NCBI GenBank assembly: GCA_021399405.1
Contig: JAAFKL010000258.1
Location: 1-18,325, forward strand
Origin: Candidatus Heimdallarchaeota archaeon
Lineage (GTDB): Archaea; Asgardarchaeota; Heimdallarchaeia; Heimdallarchaeales; Kariarchaeaceae
Length of the DNA: 18,325 nucleotides
Reading direction: 5' to 3'
Below are positions 8,459 through 16,079 of the stretch, piece by piece. Position 1 is the first letter of the stretch, and the number at the start of each line of letters is the position of its first letter. The position numbers and the translations under genes were made by a program. The notes under the pieces are model-generated. The model saw nothing but the letters and a program-made list of their open reading frames with translations, was not told the origin of the DNA and searched no databases.

Positions 8459-9526
8459 ATGAGATTTCCAAGAAATATAGGTTTCGGTATTTTATTATTA
8501 ATTATGATGACTCCAATATTTTTTGGGGAATCTTCTAATGAAATTACCCTAGATGAGGAATTTGTAATATATGAAGATGAAATTCAAGCTGTAATCAATG
8601 ATATACAATTTTTTGTGGAAAATCAATTTAGTTATGAATTTAATTTAGTTGCAGAAACCCCTGAGCTTTATCCCCAGAGTCAAACTTATTGGATTGCGCA
8701 TGATAATCTATTAGCTTATCATTTTTTGGAATCAAGGAATCATACACTTGCATCTAAAATAAAGGATGAAATGTATACTTTAAGTATCGAATTTGGCCTA
8801 GAGTTGAATGCTGACAACCTACCGAAAACCTACAAAGTCGATGCTATTTTTAATGAATCCATATTCTATCCAATGCATACAGCAAATGTCTATGACTTAA
8901 AACAGAATACGGACTTTATACTGAAAACTGAGATATCTAATGGTACAGGAGTTTTTCATGATTGGCAATCCTATGGAGATTTGATAGCATATTCTTTAAT
9001 GGAACTTTTACGTCAAGGAGATGTATCAAATGCAAATAATATTTTCGTAGATCAACATGTGCCAATGTGGGATGGTACTGGAATTACAGACATTGCTAGG
9101 AGTGGATCTGATTTGTATGAAACTTACAAAATTGCTTTATTCTTATTAACAGGTTTGAAGCTAAACTACTTTGATAAAGAAGACCCGTTATTGTTGTCAG
9201 TAGTGCAAACATTAGTTCACAGACAAAAGTCAAACGGGGGCATTGTTACTCATTTTCAACCTGATGGTGCAAATCCTTCGCCAAGTAGTGGTGTCGATGC
9301 AAATGTTGAGACTAGTATAACCGTAGCGATAGCTTTGGACTATTTGATAGATGAATTTGATTTTTCATTTAAAGCAACATCTTCCAGTGAGGAATTTACT
9401 TCACAAACAGCAGATACAGTTAGTTCAGAGGATAACAGCACTTCGAATGATAGTCCAGTTCTTGGCATCCTATCATCATTTTTACTAATCCCAACAGTCA
9501 GAAGAAACAGTCATAGGAAAAAATAA
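8459..9526 (+). CDS. Secreted, C-terminally anchored alpha/alpha-toroid-like protein
   Basis: A 355-residue surface protein. Residues 1-23 are a signal peptide (basic MRFPRN, then a hydrophobic core). The body (about 35-300) is helical with YWIAHDNLLAYHFL at 77-90 and a late block, QKSNGGIVTHFQPDG (256-270) followed by NVETSITVAIALDYL. This pattern of paired helices, the aromatic YW-DN entry and a GG turn recalls alpha/alpha-toroid proteins (terpenoid-cyclase or six-hairpin type), though no catalytic residues can be assigned. A Ser/Thr/Glu-rich linker (306-332) leads to a short hydrophobic run (333-347) and the basic tail RRNSHRKK, a surface-anchor or sorting arrangement. ATG at 8459 is taken because the ATG at 8438 runs into a stop. 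Substrate is unknown. Confidence 0.75.
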   Translation: MRFPRNIGFGILLLIMMTPIFFGESSNEITLDEEFVIYEDEIQAVINDIQFFVENQFSYEFNLVAETPELYPQSQTYWIAHDNLLAYHFLESRNHTLASKIKDEMYTLSIEFGLELNADNLPKTYKVDAIFNESIFYPMHTANVYDLKQNTDFILKTEISNGTGVFHDWQSYGDLIAYSLMELLRQGDVSNANNIFVDQHVPMWDGTGITDIARSGSDLYETYKIALFLLTGLKLNYFDKEDPLLLSVVQTLVHRQKSNGGIVTHFQPDGANPSPSSGVDANVETSITVAIALDYLIDEFDFSFKATSSSEEFTSQTADTVSSEDNSTSNDSPVLGILSSFLLIPTVRRNSHRKK

Positions 9527-9553
9527 ATATCACTTGAGCTAGAAATATACTCA

Positions 9554-9694
9554 CTATTTTCTTCTGAAGAAAACCACTGCAATCACAATTACAGCAACCA
9601 CACTTGCACCAATCAAATCAATGCTGCGAACGTTATTTAACGAGTTAATAAATCTCGATCCTGGTTTATCCCATTCAGTTTCGATTGATCGATT
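9554..9694 (-). pseudogene. C-terminal remnant of a solute-binding protein
   Basis: A 46-codon open stretch on the - strand begins right after an in-frame stop (9695-9697) and ends at the TAG at 9554-9556. It contains TEWDKP, then IGASVVAVIVIAVVFFRRK at the end. The complete binding protein at 16080-18020 ends in the same layout: SEWTD, a linker, then IIGISVVAVAAVAASVF and SKRK. The shared EW, the IGxSVVAV core and the basic end indicate a related gene whose first 600 or so codons have been lost. It has no start codon or promoter and lies convergent to the secreted-protein gene. It is missed by any length-based gene search. Confidence 0.75.
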
Positions 9695-9758
9695 TTAAAG
9701 TTAAAAATTCTGTGAAGTACAGAATAACCATCAATTAATTATGTGTCTAGCCTAATGA

Positions 9759-10433
9759 GTAAAACATGAAATATTTTTTGCAATAGCCCGAGCAAATGAA
9801 ATAGAGACCACTGAAGGATTTGTATATTTTTGGTCTGAAATTTTTAACCAGCTAAAGTATGCAGCTATAAGCTTCATAATAATCAGGATTAAATGGGATA
9901 AATTACCCAGGTGGTCTTATCTCTTGTATTTATTTTACGCTTTATTGACATTCTTAGGAATTACTCGATTGGGGTCTAATACTTATGGTGTTTGGACTAT
10001 TAGTTTTTACTTAAATCAATTTCATAACTTAATCATTCCTGCTCTTATTTTCTATGTCTTTTTCACAACAGACTCTGTTGATATCAATAAACGTGTAATT
10101 TATTCAAGACGAATTTGGATGCTTTGGGCTATGATGTTCTTTATTAAAATTCCTCCACTTTTGTATTATAATGTTATTTTACAACGATTTCCCTCTGAAA
10201 CACCTCTTTGGGCACTTTATGTTATTCTCGTTCCACAAGTAGTAGCTGCTGGATTACTTATAATATTACACGTTTTTTTCCCTGAAGCAGTCTTGATTAG
10301 CCATGAACAGGTTCATAGAGCTCATAACTTGTATGGTAGGATAAATCTAAAGGGAAATATTATTAATGATATTGGTATTTCGACTATTCACTCCTACTTA
10401 GAATCGGTAAAAGGAATTATGGATTCAGATTAA
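9759..10433 (+). pseudogene. 5'-truncated or unusual-start multi-pass membrane protein
   Basis: From the only usual start in frame, TTG at 9924, the product is 169 residues with about four hydrophobic segments (near 1-12, 24-48, 66-86, 96-118) and a polar C-terminal tail. The frame is, however, open 55 more codons upstream, back to the stop at 9756-9758, and reads as protein: FVYFWSEIF, then LKYAAISFIIIRIKW, continuous with the membrane region. That extension holds no ATG, GTG or TTG, and two nearby ATGs (9755, 9767) are in another frame and stop within a few codons. The likeliest reading is a gene that lost its 5' end by deletion or frameshift, next to another gene remnant. An intact gene starting at TTG 9924 cannot be excluded. 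The family is not recognised. Confidence 0.55.
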
Positions 10434-10448
10434 TTCCCAGTTAAAATT

Positions 10449-10486
10449 TGTAATATTACACGAAAGCAAGTCAATTATCGATTGTT
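10449..10486 (+). repeat. 38-base direct repeat, copy B
   Basis: Matches copy A (8282-8319) at 35 of 38 positions; the 19-base end is identical except one base. It begins 15 bases after the stop of the membrane-protein frame and lies 205 bases before the hydrolase gene at 10692. Confidence 0.8.
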
Positions 10487-10663
10487 TCCTACTTACATTG
10501 ATTTCTAATTTTCTATCTTGCAGGATCTAATAATTTATGCTGAGTGTATATTTTTGAGATATTCTCTAGTCAAATTTTGAAACTTTGGAATTAATCGGAT
10601 TCCTTAACCTATACAGCTCAGTATTATCAAATTTATCTCACTATTCAAACGTTGTAAGTAATA

Positions 10664-10671
10664 TTTTTATA
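10664..10671 (+). promoter_or_regulatory. TATA box of the CocE-type hydrolase gene
   Basis: The sequence tttttata is centred about 24 bases before the ATG at 10692, the spacing expected for a leaderless archaeal transcript. No Shine-Dalgarno sequence is seen before this start, which agrees. Confidence 0.55.
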
Positions 10672-10691
10672 GCAATCTCAAATTTGATCTT

Positions 10692-12605
10692 ATGAAAAAT
10701 TGCTTATTCTCTCGAAATTCTGTTAGTTCTAATCTAAACTTATTTCTTATGCTCTTTCTGTTAACCATAGGCTTCAATACGATATCAATTCAACCTACAA
10801 TTGGTGATGCGACAACTGATATGTATGAAAATCCAACAGAACACATGGTTCCAATGCGAGATGGAGTAAAATTAGCAACTAATGTATATTTGCCGAAAGG
10901 TTTTACTGATCCTTTACCAACTCTTTTGATTCGTACTCCTTATTCACGTGAAAATTTCTGGTCAGGTGACAGAGGGTTTTATGACAATGCTATACTTCAA
11001 TCACTTCAATTCCCCGTGGTTGTTCAAGATACAAGAGGCCGTTATCATAGTGAGGGTACTTTTCATCCTTTGACAAATGAGTCACTTGACGGATATGATA
11101 CAATCCAATGGGTACTCTCCCAAGATTGGAACAATGGAGAAATTGTTACTATGGGATGGTCTGCACTGGGTATCACTCAATATGCTGAAGTTATTTCTGA
11201 ATCTCCAGGTATAAAGGCTCAGTTCATATCTGTGTCCCCAGCAAATTATCATAAAGCCAGCTTTCCGGGTGGTGCTTATCGTCAAGGCCTGGTTGAAGAT
11301 TGGTTTGATATAGTACAAGAAAAGTCATACATCCCAACAATGCGACAGCAAGAAATTTATTCTGATTTTTGGAGTGGTAGTAACATGGATGGAAACTGGG
11401 ATCACGTCAAAGCCCCAGCAGTATTTCTTGGTGGATGGTTTGATATCTTCATAGAGGGTACAATTGATGGTTTCAATGGGTATCAGACTTTGAGTGATCC
11501 TTCTGTACAAGGGAAATCCTATATTGTTGTTGGACCTTGGACACATGATGTAATAGGTACTCAGATTTGTTGTACTGAAATTAAATTTCCATCAAATTCT
11601 TTTGATGACGAAGCGACTGTTTTCATTGATATGGCTTTAAACTTATTTTTACATGAAACAAAAGGAACAGGCGATCTAAGCAGCTTTTATCCTATTAATC
11701 TGTACGTTATGGGGCCAATTGAAGATGGAGCTAGGGGGAATTTTTGGGTAAGGAGAAACACGTGGCCAAAGGCAACAGATCAATCATTATACCTTCATGC
11801 GAACTCAGTGGCAAATTTTGAAGCACCTACTTCAAATGAAAAATCAAAATCATATATTTACGACCCATTAAATCCTGTTCCCTCAATTGGTGGTAATCAT
11901 TTATTTGATCTAGTTGGCCCTAATCATGTATTTAACATTGATAATCGAAAAGATACTATAATTTTTGAGACTGCTGCTCTGTCAGAAGATTTGCTTATAA
12001 CTGGAGAAAGCATTGCAAAGTTGTTTGTTAAAAGCAATGCAACGGATACTGATTTTGTTGTCCGTGTAAGTGATGTATATACTGATACAAAGATAGTTAT
12101 GTTACATGATGGTGTTGTAAGAATGAAATGGCGTGATAGTAACGTAGTGCCTTCTTTCATTAATCCTTCTGAAATTTATGAAATAGATGTAAACTTAGCT
12201 CCGACGAGTTACATTTTCAACAAAGGACATAAAATTCGAGTTTCAATAACAAGCAGTAGTTACCCTGCATTCTCGATAAATAAAAACGATGGGAGTTTTA
12301 TTAATACCACTGATGATCTTTCGACAGCAGTATTAGCCAACAATACTATTTTCTTTGATGCAGACCATCCTTCTAGATTAATACTTCCTGTAGTAAATAT
12401 TGATGATATCCATTCAGATCCAGTGGAAACAACTACAACTTCCACTACAACTTCCAAAACTACTATTGTTCCAACGCAAAGTGAATCTTCATCTTTATCA
12501 ACAAAATCAGATGAAAATGCATTAAATGTGAAAACAGTGTATTATCCCGTATTTATCATTATTTTCTATTACGTGAGAAGAAGAAAAACTATCTCAGTGA
12601 TTTGA
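10692..12605 (+). CDS. Secreted CocE/NonD (peptidase S15-type) serine hydrolase
   Basis: A 637-residue alpha/beta hydrolase of the family with cocaine esterase, acylases and X-Pro dipeptidyl-peptidase; it cleaves an ester or amide, but the substrate is not predictable. Residues 1-36 look like a signal peptide (hydrophobic 17-30). The family opening MRDGVKLATNVYLP is at 55-68 and VVVQDTRGRYHSEG at 109-122. The catalytic triad is visible: Ser157 in GWSALG, Asp251 in GGWFDIF, His285 in GPWTHD. The jelly-roll C-terminal domain spans about 365-568 (ending SRLILPVV). A Thr/Ser-rich linker (579-606) leads to a hydrophobic stretch (616-628) and RRRK, so the enzyme is probably held at the outer cell surface. 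Length is normal for the family plus the anchor. It may feed the peptide-type binding protein encoded at 16080-18020; that is inference. Confidence 0.92.
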   Translation: MKNCLFSRNSVSSNLNLFLMLFLLTIGFNTISIQPTIGDATTDMYENPTEHMVPMRDGVKLATNVYLPKGFTDPLPTLLIRTPYSRENFWSGDRGFYDNAILQSLQFPVVVQDTRGRYHSEGTFHPLTNESLDGYDTIQWVLSQDWNNGEIVTMGWSALGITQYAEVISESPGIKAQFISVSPANYHKASFPGGAYRQGLVEDWFDIVQEKSYIPTMRQQEIYSDFWSGSNMDGNWDHVKAPAVFLGGWFDIFIEGTIDGFNGYQTLSDPSVQGKSYIVVGPWTHDVIGTQICCTEIKFPSNSFDDEATVFIDMALNLFLHETKGTGDLSSFYPINLYVMGPIEDGARGNFWVRRNTWPKATDQSLYLHANSVANFEAPTSNEKSKSYIYDPLNPVPSIGGNHLFDLVGPNHVFNIDNRKDTIIFETAALSEDLLITGESIAKLFVKSNATDTDFVVRVSDVYTDTKIVMLHDGVVRMKWRDSNVVPSFINPSEIYEIDVNLAPTSYIFNKGHKIRVSITSSSYPAFSINKNDGSFINTTDDLSTAVLANNTIFFDADHPSRLILPVVNIDDIHSDPVETTTTSTTTSKTTIVPTQSESSSLSTKSDENALNVKTVYYPVFIIIFYYVRRRKTISVI

Positions 12606-12630
12606 GATACTCTTAAAAAAATCTGGGACT

Positions 12631-12645
12631 TCTCATTTAATGAGA
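12631..12645. terminator. Small hairpin between convergent genes
   Basis: The bases tctcat and atgaga pair around TTA, 26 bases after the hydrolase stop and between two convergent genes. It lacks a following T-run, so a terminator role is only possible. The 135-base spacer holds nothing else I can name. Confidence 0.25.
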
Positions 12646-12740
12646 TATGAATTGATAGACGATTTTATCACCTACAACTGAAGTAAATATATTGCGTCTT
12701 TATCTTAAATAGAATTATGAAGGAATTTTCAATTGTTTGC

Positions 12741-13505
12741 CTAGGAATCCTCATTTTGAAGGGTTTTGAAGTATCTCACTAATTGGGTTAACACTTGGGT
12801 CTGTTTAAGAGTAACTACAATATCTTTTTCTTCGTGCCGAGTTATTCGCACACCAGTATTTAGATAAGCGATATAGCCAATGGAACCATCCGGACCTACT
12901 CGTTTACCGACCCCCATGTAGTCTCTAATTGGTCTAACAATTACTGGTTCTATCGATTTTACATTTTTCATATCAATTTTATCTTTGAAGGGGCCAAGTT
13001 TGATCAAAATTGCATTTCTGTCAGCAGTAATAGTGATTTTATTGAATATGATTAGTACTAGTGCGAAAAATAATGTAATAATCATATATTCTAATCCCTG
13101 ATCATAGTTTTCTCTTAATAGAAAGTAAATTGAAAGGACGGTGAAGATGATTATGAAAGGTGATACTATAAAATAAATTATTCTTAATCTCACATCCTCA
13201 TTGAACGTACTATCTTCAGTAACTTCAGTAACTCCATGAACTTCCTCTATTTGAGCCCCATCGAGGTTTTGTGGTACTTCAACCTCATTAAAATAGGGAT
13301 AAATGAGTACATAGAATAGAATTGCCCCTCCTCCAAATACCATAACAACAATTAGTGAAGTGTAAACAGACTCATCTATTTCAAAAATGAAAGGGATAAA
13401 AATGAAAAGAATTATTAGACTGAAATAAACAAATACGGTTATCCAGCGAACTTTATTTCTTTTTCTTAAGACTTGATAATACTCTTCGAAATTGTTATCT
13501 GACAT
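12741..13505 (-). CDS. Four-helix membrane protein with C-terminal PH-like domain
   Basis: A 254-residue protein. Four membrane helices form two pairs (about 20-41 and 48-71; 108-130 and 137-154), separated by an acidic loop (74-105). From about 156 on, the sequence alternates short strands (ITADRNAILIKLGPF, then MKNVKSIEPV), a glycine-rich turn GVGKRVGPDGSIGYIAY (198-214), a strand ending KDIVVTLK, and a last helix QTQVLTQLVRYFKTL (235-249). That is the order of the bacterial-type PH fold seen in membrane-anchored proteins of unknown function. The PH-like domain probably faces the cytoplasm. It is convergent with the hydrolase gene and divergent from the gene at 13750, so it is probably a single-gene unit. 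No catalytic function is suggested. Confidence 0.75.
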   Translation of the reverse strand: MSDNNFEEYYQVLRKRNKVRWITVFVYFSLIILFIFIPFIFEIDESVYTSLIVVMVFGGGAILFYVLIYPYFNEVEVPQNLDGAQIEEVHGVTEVTEDSTFNEDVRLRIIYFIVSPFIIIFTVLSIYFLLRENYDQGLEYMIITLFFALVLIIFNKITITADRNAILIKLGPFKDKIDMKNVKSIEPVIVRPIRDYMGVGKRVGPDGSIGYIAYLNTGVRITRHEEKDIVVTLKQTQVLTQLVRYFKTLQNEDS

Positions 13506-13524
13506 TTAACTACCTTCTGGTTAC

Positions 13525-13533
13525 AAATTTATT
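13525..13533 (-). promoter_or_regulatory. TATA box of the PH-like membrane protein gene
   Basis: On the - strand aataaattt is centred about 24 bases before the ATG at 13505, which predicts a leaderless mRNA. The 244-base divergent spacer also has AT-rich stretches at 13560-13580 that could serve either strand. Confidence 0.4.
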
Positions 13534-13749
13534 AGATGGTCTGTATCACGTAAAATTAGAATATGGTTATTATATAATCAGTTGGAAAACACAGCGTGAA
13601 TTTGTACATAATCTTGCGAATTTAAATATGGAAAGCGAGATTGATTCTAACTCAATTATAGGCTTTCTGTGAAAAAATTTTCAATATCGTAATAACGAGA
13701 GTTCGCCTCAAGTTTTTTTAACTCACAAATTGCGTTAATTCTAGGCCCC

Positions 13750-14064
13750 ATGTCTGAATTCCAAAAGCTCTATGAACATGGAAAGATTTTCGAGCTACTT
13801 GAGCTTGCAAGAAACTCATCCACAGAGACCGGAAAGCTTTGGGAAATTGATGCGTTGTTATTACTTGAACGATTTAAAGATGCAAAATTACGTCTCGGGC
13901 AGTATGATGCAAACTACAAGCAAAGTGCTGATCCAGAGATTCGTTTCAATTCCATGCACGTCCGAGGGATCCTAGAAACTGAAGTTGGAGACATTAGCAT
14001 CGGAAGAACCTATTTGGAGCAAGCAGTGCAAATTGCAGAATCGCACAAACTTGACCTCCTCTAG
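13750..14064 (+). CDS. Short TPR-like protein, probably a truncated gene
   Basis: A 104-residue helical protein. The C-terminal half, DPEIRFNSMHVRGILETEVG followed by GRTYLEQAVQIAESHKL, has the spacing of a tetratricopeptide helix pair: a small residue in helix A, then A-x-x-x-A-x-x-L-like positions in helix B. The first half (LYEHGKIFELLELARNS, then LLLLERFKDAKLRLGQY) reads as another such pair. TPR proteins of this type are usually several hundred residues with many repeats; this one stops at the end of a repeat, with no continuation in any frame before the convergent SDR gene 40 bases away. It may be a surviving N-terminal fragment or a small stand-alone protein. A run of Ts (13713-13719) about 31 bases upstream may serve as its promoter. 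Confidence 0.55.
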   Translation: MSEFQKLYEHGKIFELLELARNSSTETGKLWEIDALLLLERFKDAKLRLGQYDANYKQSADPEIRFNSMHVRGILETEVGDISIGRTYLEQAVQIAESHKLDLL

Positions 14065-14093
14065 TATTGGTCCTGAAACAATCAATTGACCAG

Positions 14094-14103
14094 TTTTTAT
14101 TTT
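14094..14103 (+). terminator. T-rich terminator after the TPR-like gene
   Basis: The run tttttatttt follows the TPR-like stop codon by 30 bases and touches the end of the convergent SDR gene. It is a typical archaeal U-rich stop. Confidence 0.45.
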
Positions 14104-15090
14104 CTATGCAGCTGATGTTGGATAATCCACGCCACCAGAAAGATTGACAATTGCATTCCAACCCGCTTCCTGATAATCACGATTAAGAAAATGTTCATTA
14201 TTTTGAATTTCCATTTTGCCTACCATTTTACCTGGAGGTGATGCATAGAAATGTCCAGTATTATCAGCCTCAAATTCTCCAGCCTCGATGTAACGATCTG
14301 CCGCATTTCGAATATTCCAAGACATACCAAATAATCGACCAAGGCTATTCATCATGGGCACCATAACTCGACGCATGACAAAGCTTTGATCACGAGCAAA
14401 GTTTGTACTTGGAACACTACCTGGAGAAACAGCATTAACAACCATACCGTGAGGAAGTTTTCTTGAAAGAACGGCTGCCCACCAATTCGTGTAGACTTTC
14501 GAAGTTACATAAATGTTCATTGATTTACCTTCATAAGGTGATTCATAACGTGCAATTTTCTCGAGAGCCTTTACTAGATCACCTCCGAAATGTTCATTGG
14601 CAAATGGACCAAAATCAACGGGTTTCATGCCCATCATATCACCCCGAGCACCTTCTGATCCTGCGACTACGATATGTGAATCTGAAGGTAATAGACCATC
14701 CCTTACGAGATTCATGGTCAAAACATGATGTCCGATAATATTTGCAAACGTCATTTCCACTCCACCTGAATTATAGCTACGATTACCTCCACCACTCATT
14801 CCTGCGTTTAAAATAAGTAAATTAATTTTATCTCTTCGACTTTTGAGTTCCTCTACAGCTGTATCTGTAGATTTAGGCTCTGCAATATCTACAACCAGTA
14901 TATCAAAAACTTGTTTGCCAGTACGTTCGACCAATTTAGCTCTTGCATCTTCACCTTTTTCATTACTACGAACTCCTAGAATTACTTTCCCATAACCTTG
15001 CTCAGCTAGTGCAGCGGCAGTTTCATATCCTATTCCCGAATTGGCTCCTGTTACAAGTGCAGTTTTATTGACATTATTTGATTTGCTCAT
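14104..15090 (-). CDS. Short-chain dehydrogenase/reductase (SDR)
   Basis: A 328-residue NAD(P)-dependent oxidoreductase, probably cytoplasmic. The classical SDR signatures are all present: the nucleotide-binding TGANSGIG (14-21), NAG (95-97), catalytic Ser145, the YVTSK motif (Tyr194, Lys198) and the VSPG stretch after the active site (221-224). The length and the insertion before Tyr194 (about 150-192) are like the longer retinol-dehydrogenase/protochlorophyllide-reductase-like SDRs; the substrate is not evident. Arg41 after the second strand (GVRSN) hints at NADPH. G+C in sampled lines is about 42-48%, above the small neighbours. It has a real Shine-Dalgarno site and two TetR-style operators, unlike the leaderless genes around it, which hints at acquisition from a bacterium. 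Confidence 0.92.
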   Translation of the reverse strand: MSKSNNVNKTALVTGANSGIGYETAAALAEQGYGKVILGVRSNEKGEDARAKLVERTGKQVFDILVVDIAEPKSTDTAVEELKSRRDKINLLILNAGMSGGGNRSYNSGGVEMTFANIIGHHVLTMNLVRDGLLPSDSHIVVAGSEGARGDMMGMKPVDFGPFANEHFGGDLVKALEKIARYESPYEGKSMNIYVTSKVYTNWWAAVLSRKLPHGMVVNAVSPGSVPSTNFARDQSFVMRRVMVPMMNSLGRLFGMSWNIRNAADRYIEAGEFEADNTGHFYASPPGKMVGKMEIQNNEHFLNRDYQEAGWNAIVNLSGGVDYPTSAA

Positions 15091-15098
15091 TTTAATTT

Positions 15099-15105
15099 CT
15101 CCTTT
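15099..15105 (-). promoter_or_regulatory. Shine-Dalgarno site of the SDR gene
   Basis: On the - strand aaaggag stands 8 bases before the ATG at 15090 and matches the cctcct tail of the 16S rRNA in this window. It fixes the start and shows the mRNA has a leader. Confidence 0.75.
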
Positions 15106-15112
15106 GATTTTA

Positions 15113-15130
15113 TTGGAATAATCATTCTAA
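15113..15130. promoter_or_regulatory. TetR-style operator, proximal
   Basis: TTGGAATAATCATTCTAA is an imperfect inverted repeat of 18 bases in the SDR leader. It shares the TTGGAAT...TTCTAA frame with the distal site. The two centres are 65 bases apart. Confidence 0.6.
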
Positions 15131-15165
15131 AAAATTCCACTACAGACTATTGATATATGGATTTC

Positions 15166-15173
15166 TATATAAA
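15166..15173 (-). promoter_or_regulatory. TATA box of the SDR gene
   Basis: On the - strand tttatata lies about 79 bases before the ATG. It predicts a start site near 15144 and a leader of roughly 50 bases that includes the proximal operator and the Shine-Dalgarno site. Confidence 0.5.
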
Positions 15174-15177
15174 TATA

Positions 15178-15195
15178 TTGGAATGAGCGTTCTAA
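15178..15195. promoter_or_regulatory. TetR-style operator, distal
   Basis: TTGGAATGAGCGTTCTAA is an imperfect inverted repeat lying immediately upstream of the SDR TATA box, over the expected BRE. A repressor bound here would block TFB/TBP binding. No repressor gene is in the window. Confidence 0.65.
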
Positions 15196-15360
15196 TAAAG
15201 CACTGGACAATTACTATGAAAATGGTAGTAAGGCCAGTACACCCGCTTAATCTTCATTTTAGGAACGTCCTTATTCTCGTCAGATATTTATTTCAAAATA
15301 ATATTTCATTGAAAGTTAATCAATAATTAAAAATAGTGTAAAACATAACAATGTAATAAT

Positions 15361-15816
15361 TTAGGCCATTACTCCCCTTCTCTTGAGTTCAGTTTTTACT
15401 TGTACTGATTTGGAAATCTCAATGAATCCAAAGACGACAATTGGAATTCCAATTAAGATAACAGATAGAAGAAGCCCGATAATTATATAATTTCTTCCTT
15501 TGTAATATCGCTGTCTAAAAAGACCATATAGCTCTTCATCACCTAATTGGTTAATATCAGCTCCAGTATAATTAGTTTTTTCGAATGGCTTTCCGTATTG
15601 CTTTGAACCTTCTCTATGATCCTCAATAGCTTGATATTGCTCGGGATCCGAATAACTCATTTGACTTTCCTGATTATCCCATTTTCTCCCTTTGTTATAC
15701 AGGTATAACCCGTAGATTATCATAATAATGCCTATACCAAAAACTGTTAAAATTATACCAACAAAAATATAATATAGACCGAATTTTTTCATTTGACTTG
15801 GACTTGTGTATCGCAT
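15361..15816 (-). CDS. Small membrane protein, unknown function
   Basis: A 151-residue protein with a hydrophobic N-terminal stretch of one or two helices (13-40), a polar middle of about 65 residues rich in Gln, Tyr and Asp/Glu (42-107), and a second hydrophobic stretch (109-133) followed by the basic end KTELKRRG. The two hydrophobic blocks resemble each other (YIFVGIILTVFGIGIIMIIYG and YIIIGLLLSVILIGIPIVVFG, each 21 residues apart from the first letter), which suggests an internal duplication. No family is recognised. An AAGGAAA sequence 7 bases before the ATG and a TATA box further up support the start. Confidence 0.7.
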   Translation of the reverse strand: MRYTSPSQMKKFGLYYIFVGIILTVFGIGIIMIIYGLYLYNKGRKWDNQESQMSYSDPEQYQAIEDHREGSKQYGKPFEKTNYTGADINQLGDEELYGLFRQRYYKGRNYIIIGLLLSVILIGIPIVVFGFIEISKSVQVKTELKRRGVMA

Positions 15817-15856
15817 TTTATCGTTTCCTTATCAAAATAATAATTATTTCGATTCT

Positions 15857-15864
15857 TATATAAA
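15857..15864 (-). promoter_or_regulatory. TATA box of the small membrane protein gene
   Basis: On the - strand tttatata, the same octamer as in the SDR promoter, lies about 44 bases before the ATG. It predicts a leader near 20 bases, enough to hold the aaggaaa at 15824-15830, a likely ribosome binding site 7 bases before the start. Confidence 0.5.
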
Positions 15865-16079
15865 TAAACATATTTTCAGGAAGAAAAATAAATTCATTCA
15901 CTTGTTAACCTGAAATAATCTAGTCGCCTTCAATGAATTTTTTAACAACTCAGATGTTTTTCCTACCTAGATTCCTCTTTATCAAATAAAAATAAAATTC
16001 ATTATTAAATGGAATTCAGTCAATAATAATTGAATATAAAGATCATCAGAACGTTGTGTACCTAAATCTTGTTTTGTAA

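Noticed and set aside
8282..10486. An insertion sequence or composite element bounded by the 38-base repeats
   Set aside because: No transposase or integrase, no terminal inverted repeats and no target duplication are visible; the repeats are direct and could equally be regulatory.
14463..14738. A 91-codon + strand frame inside the SDR gene
   Set aside because: Antisense to a gene with all SDR motifs intact; a shadow frame.
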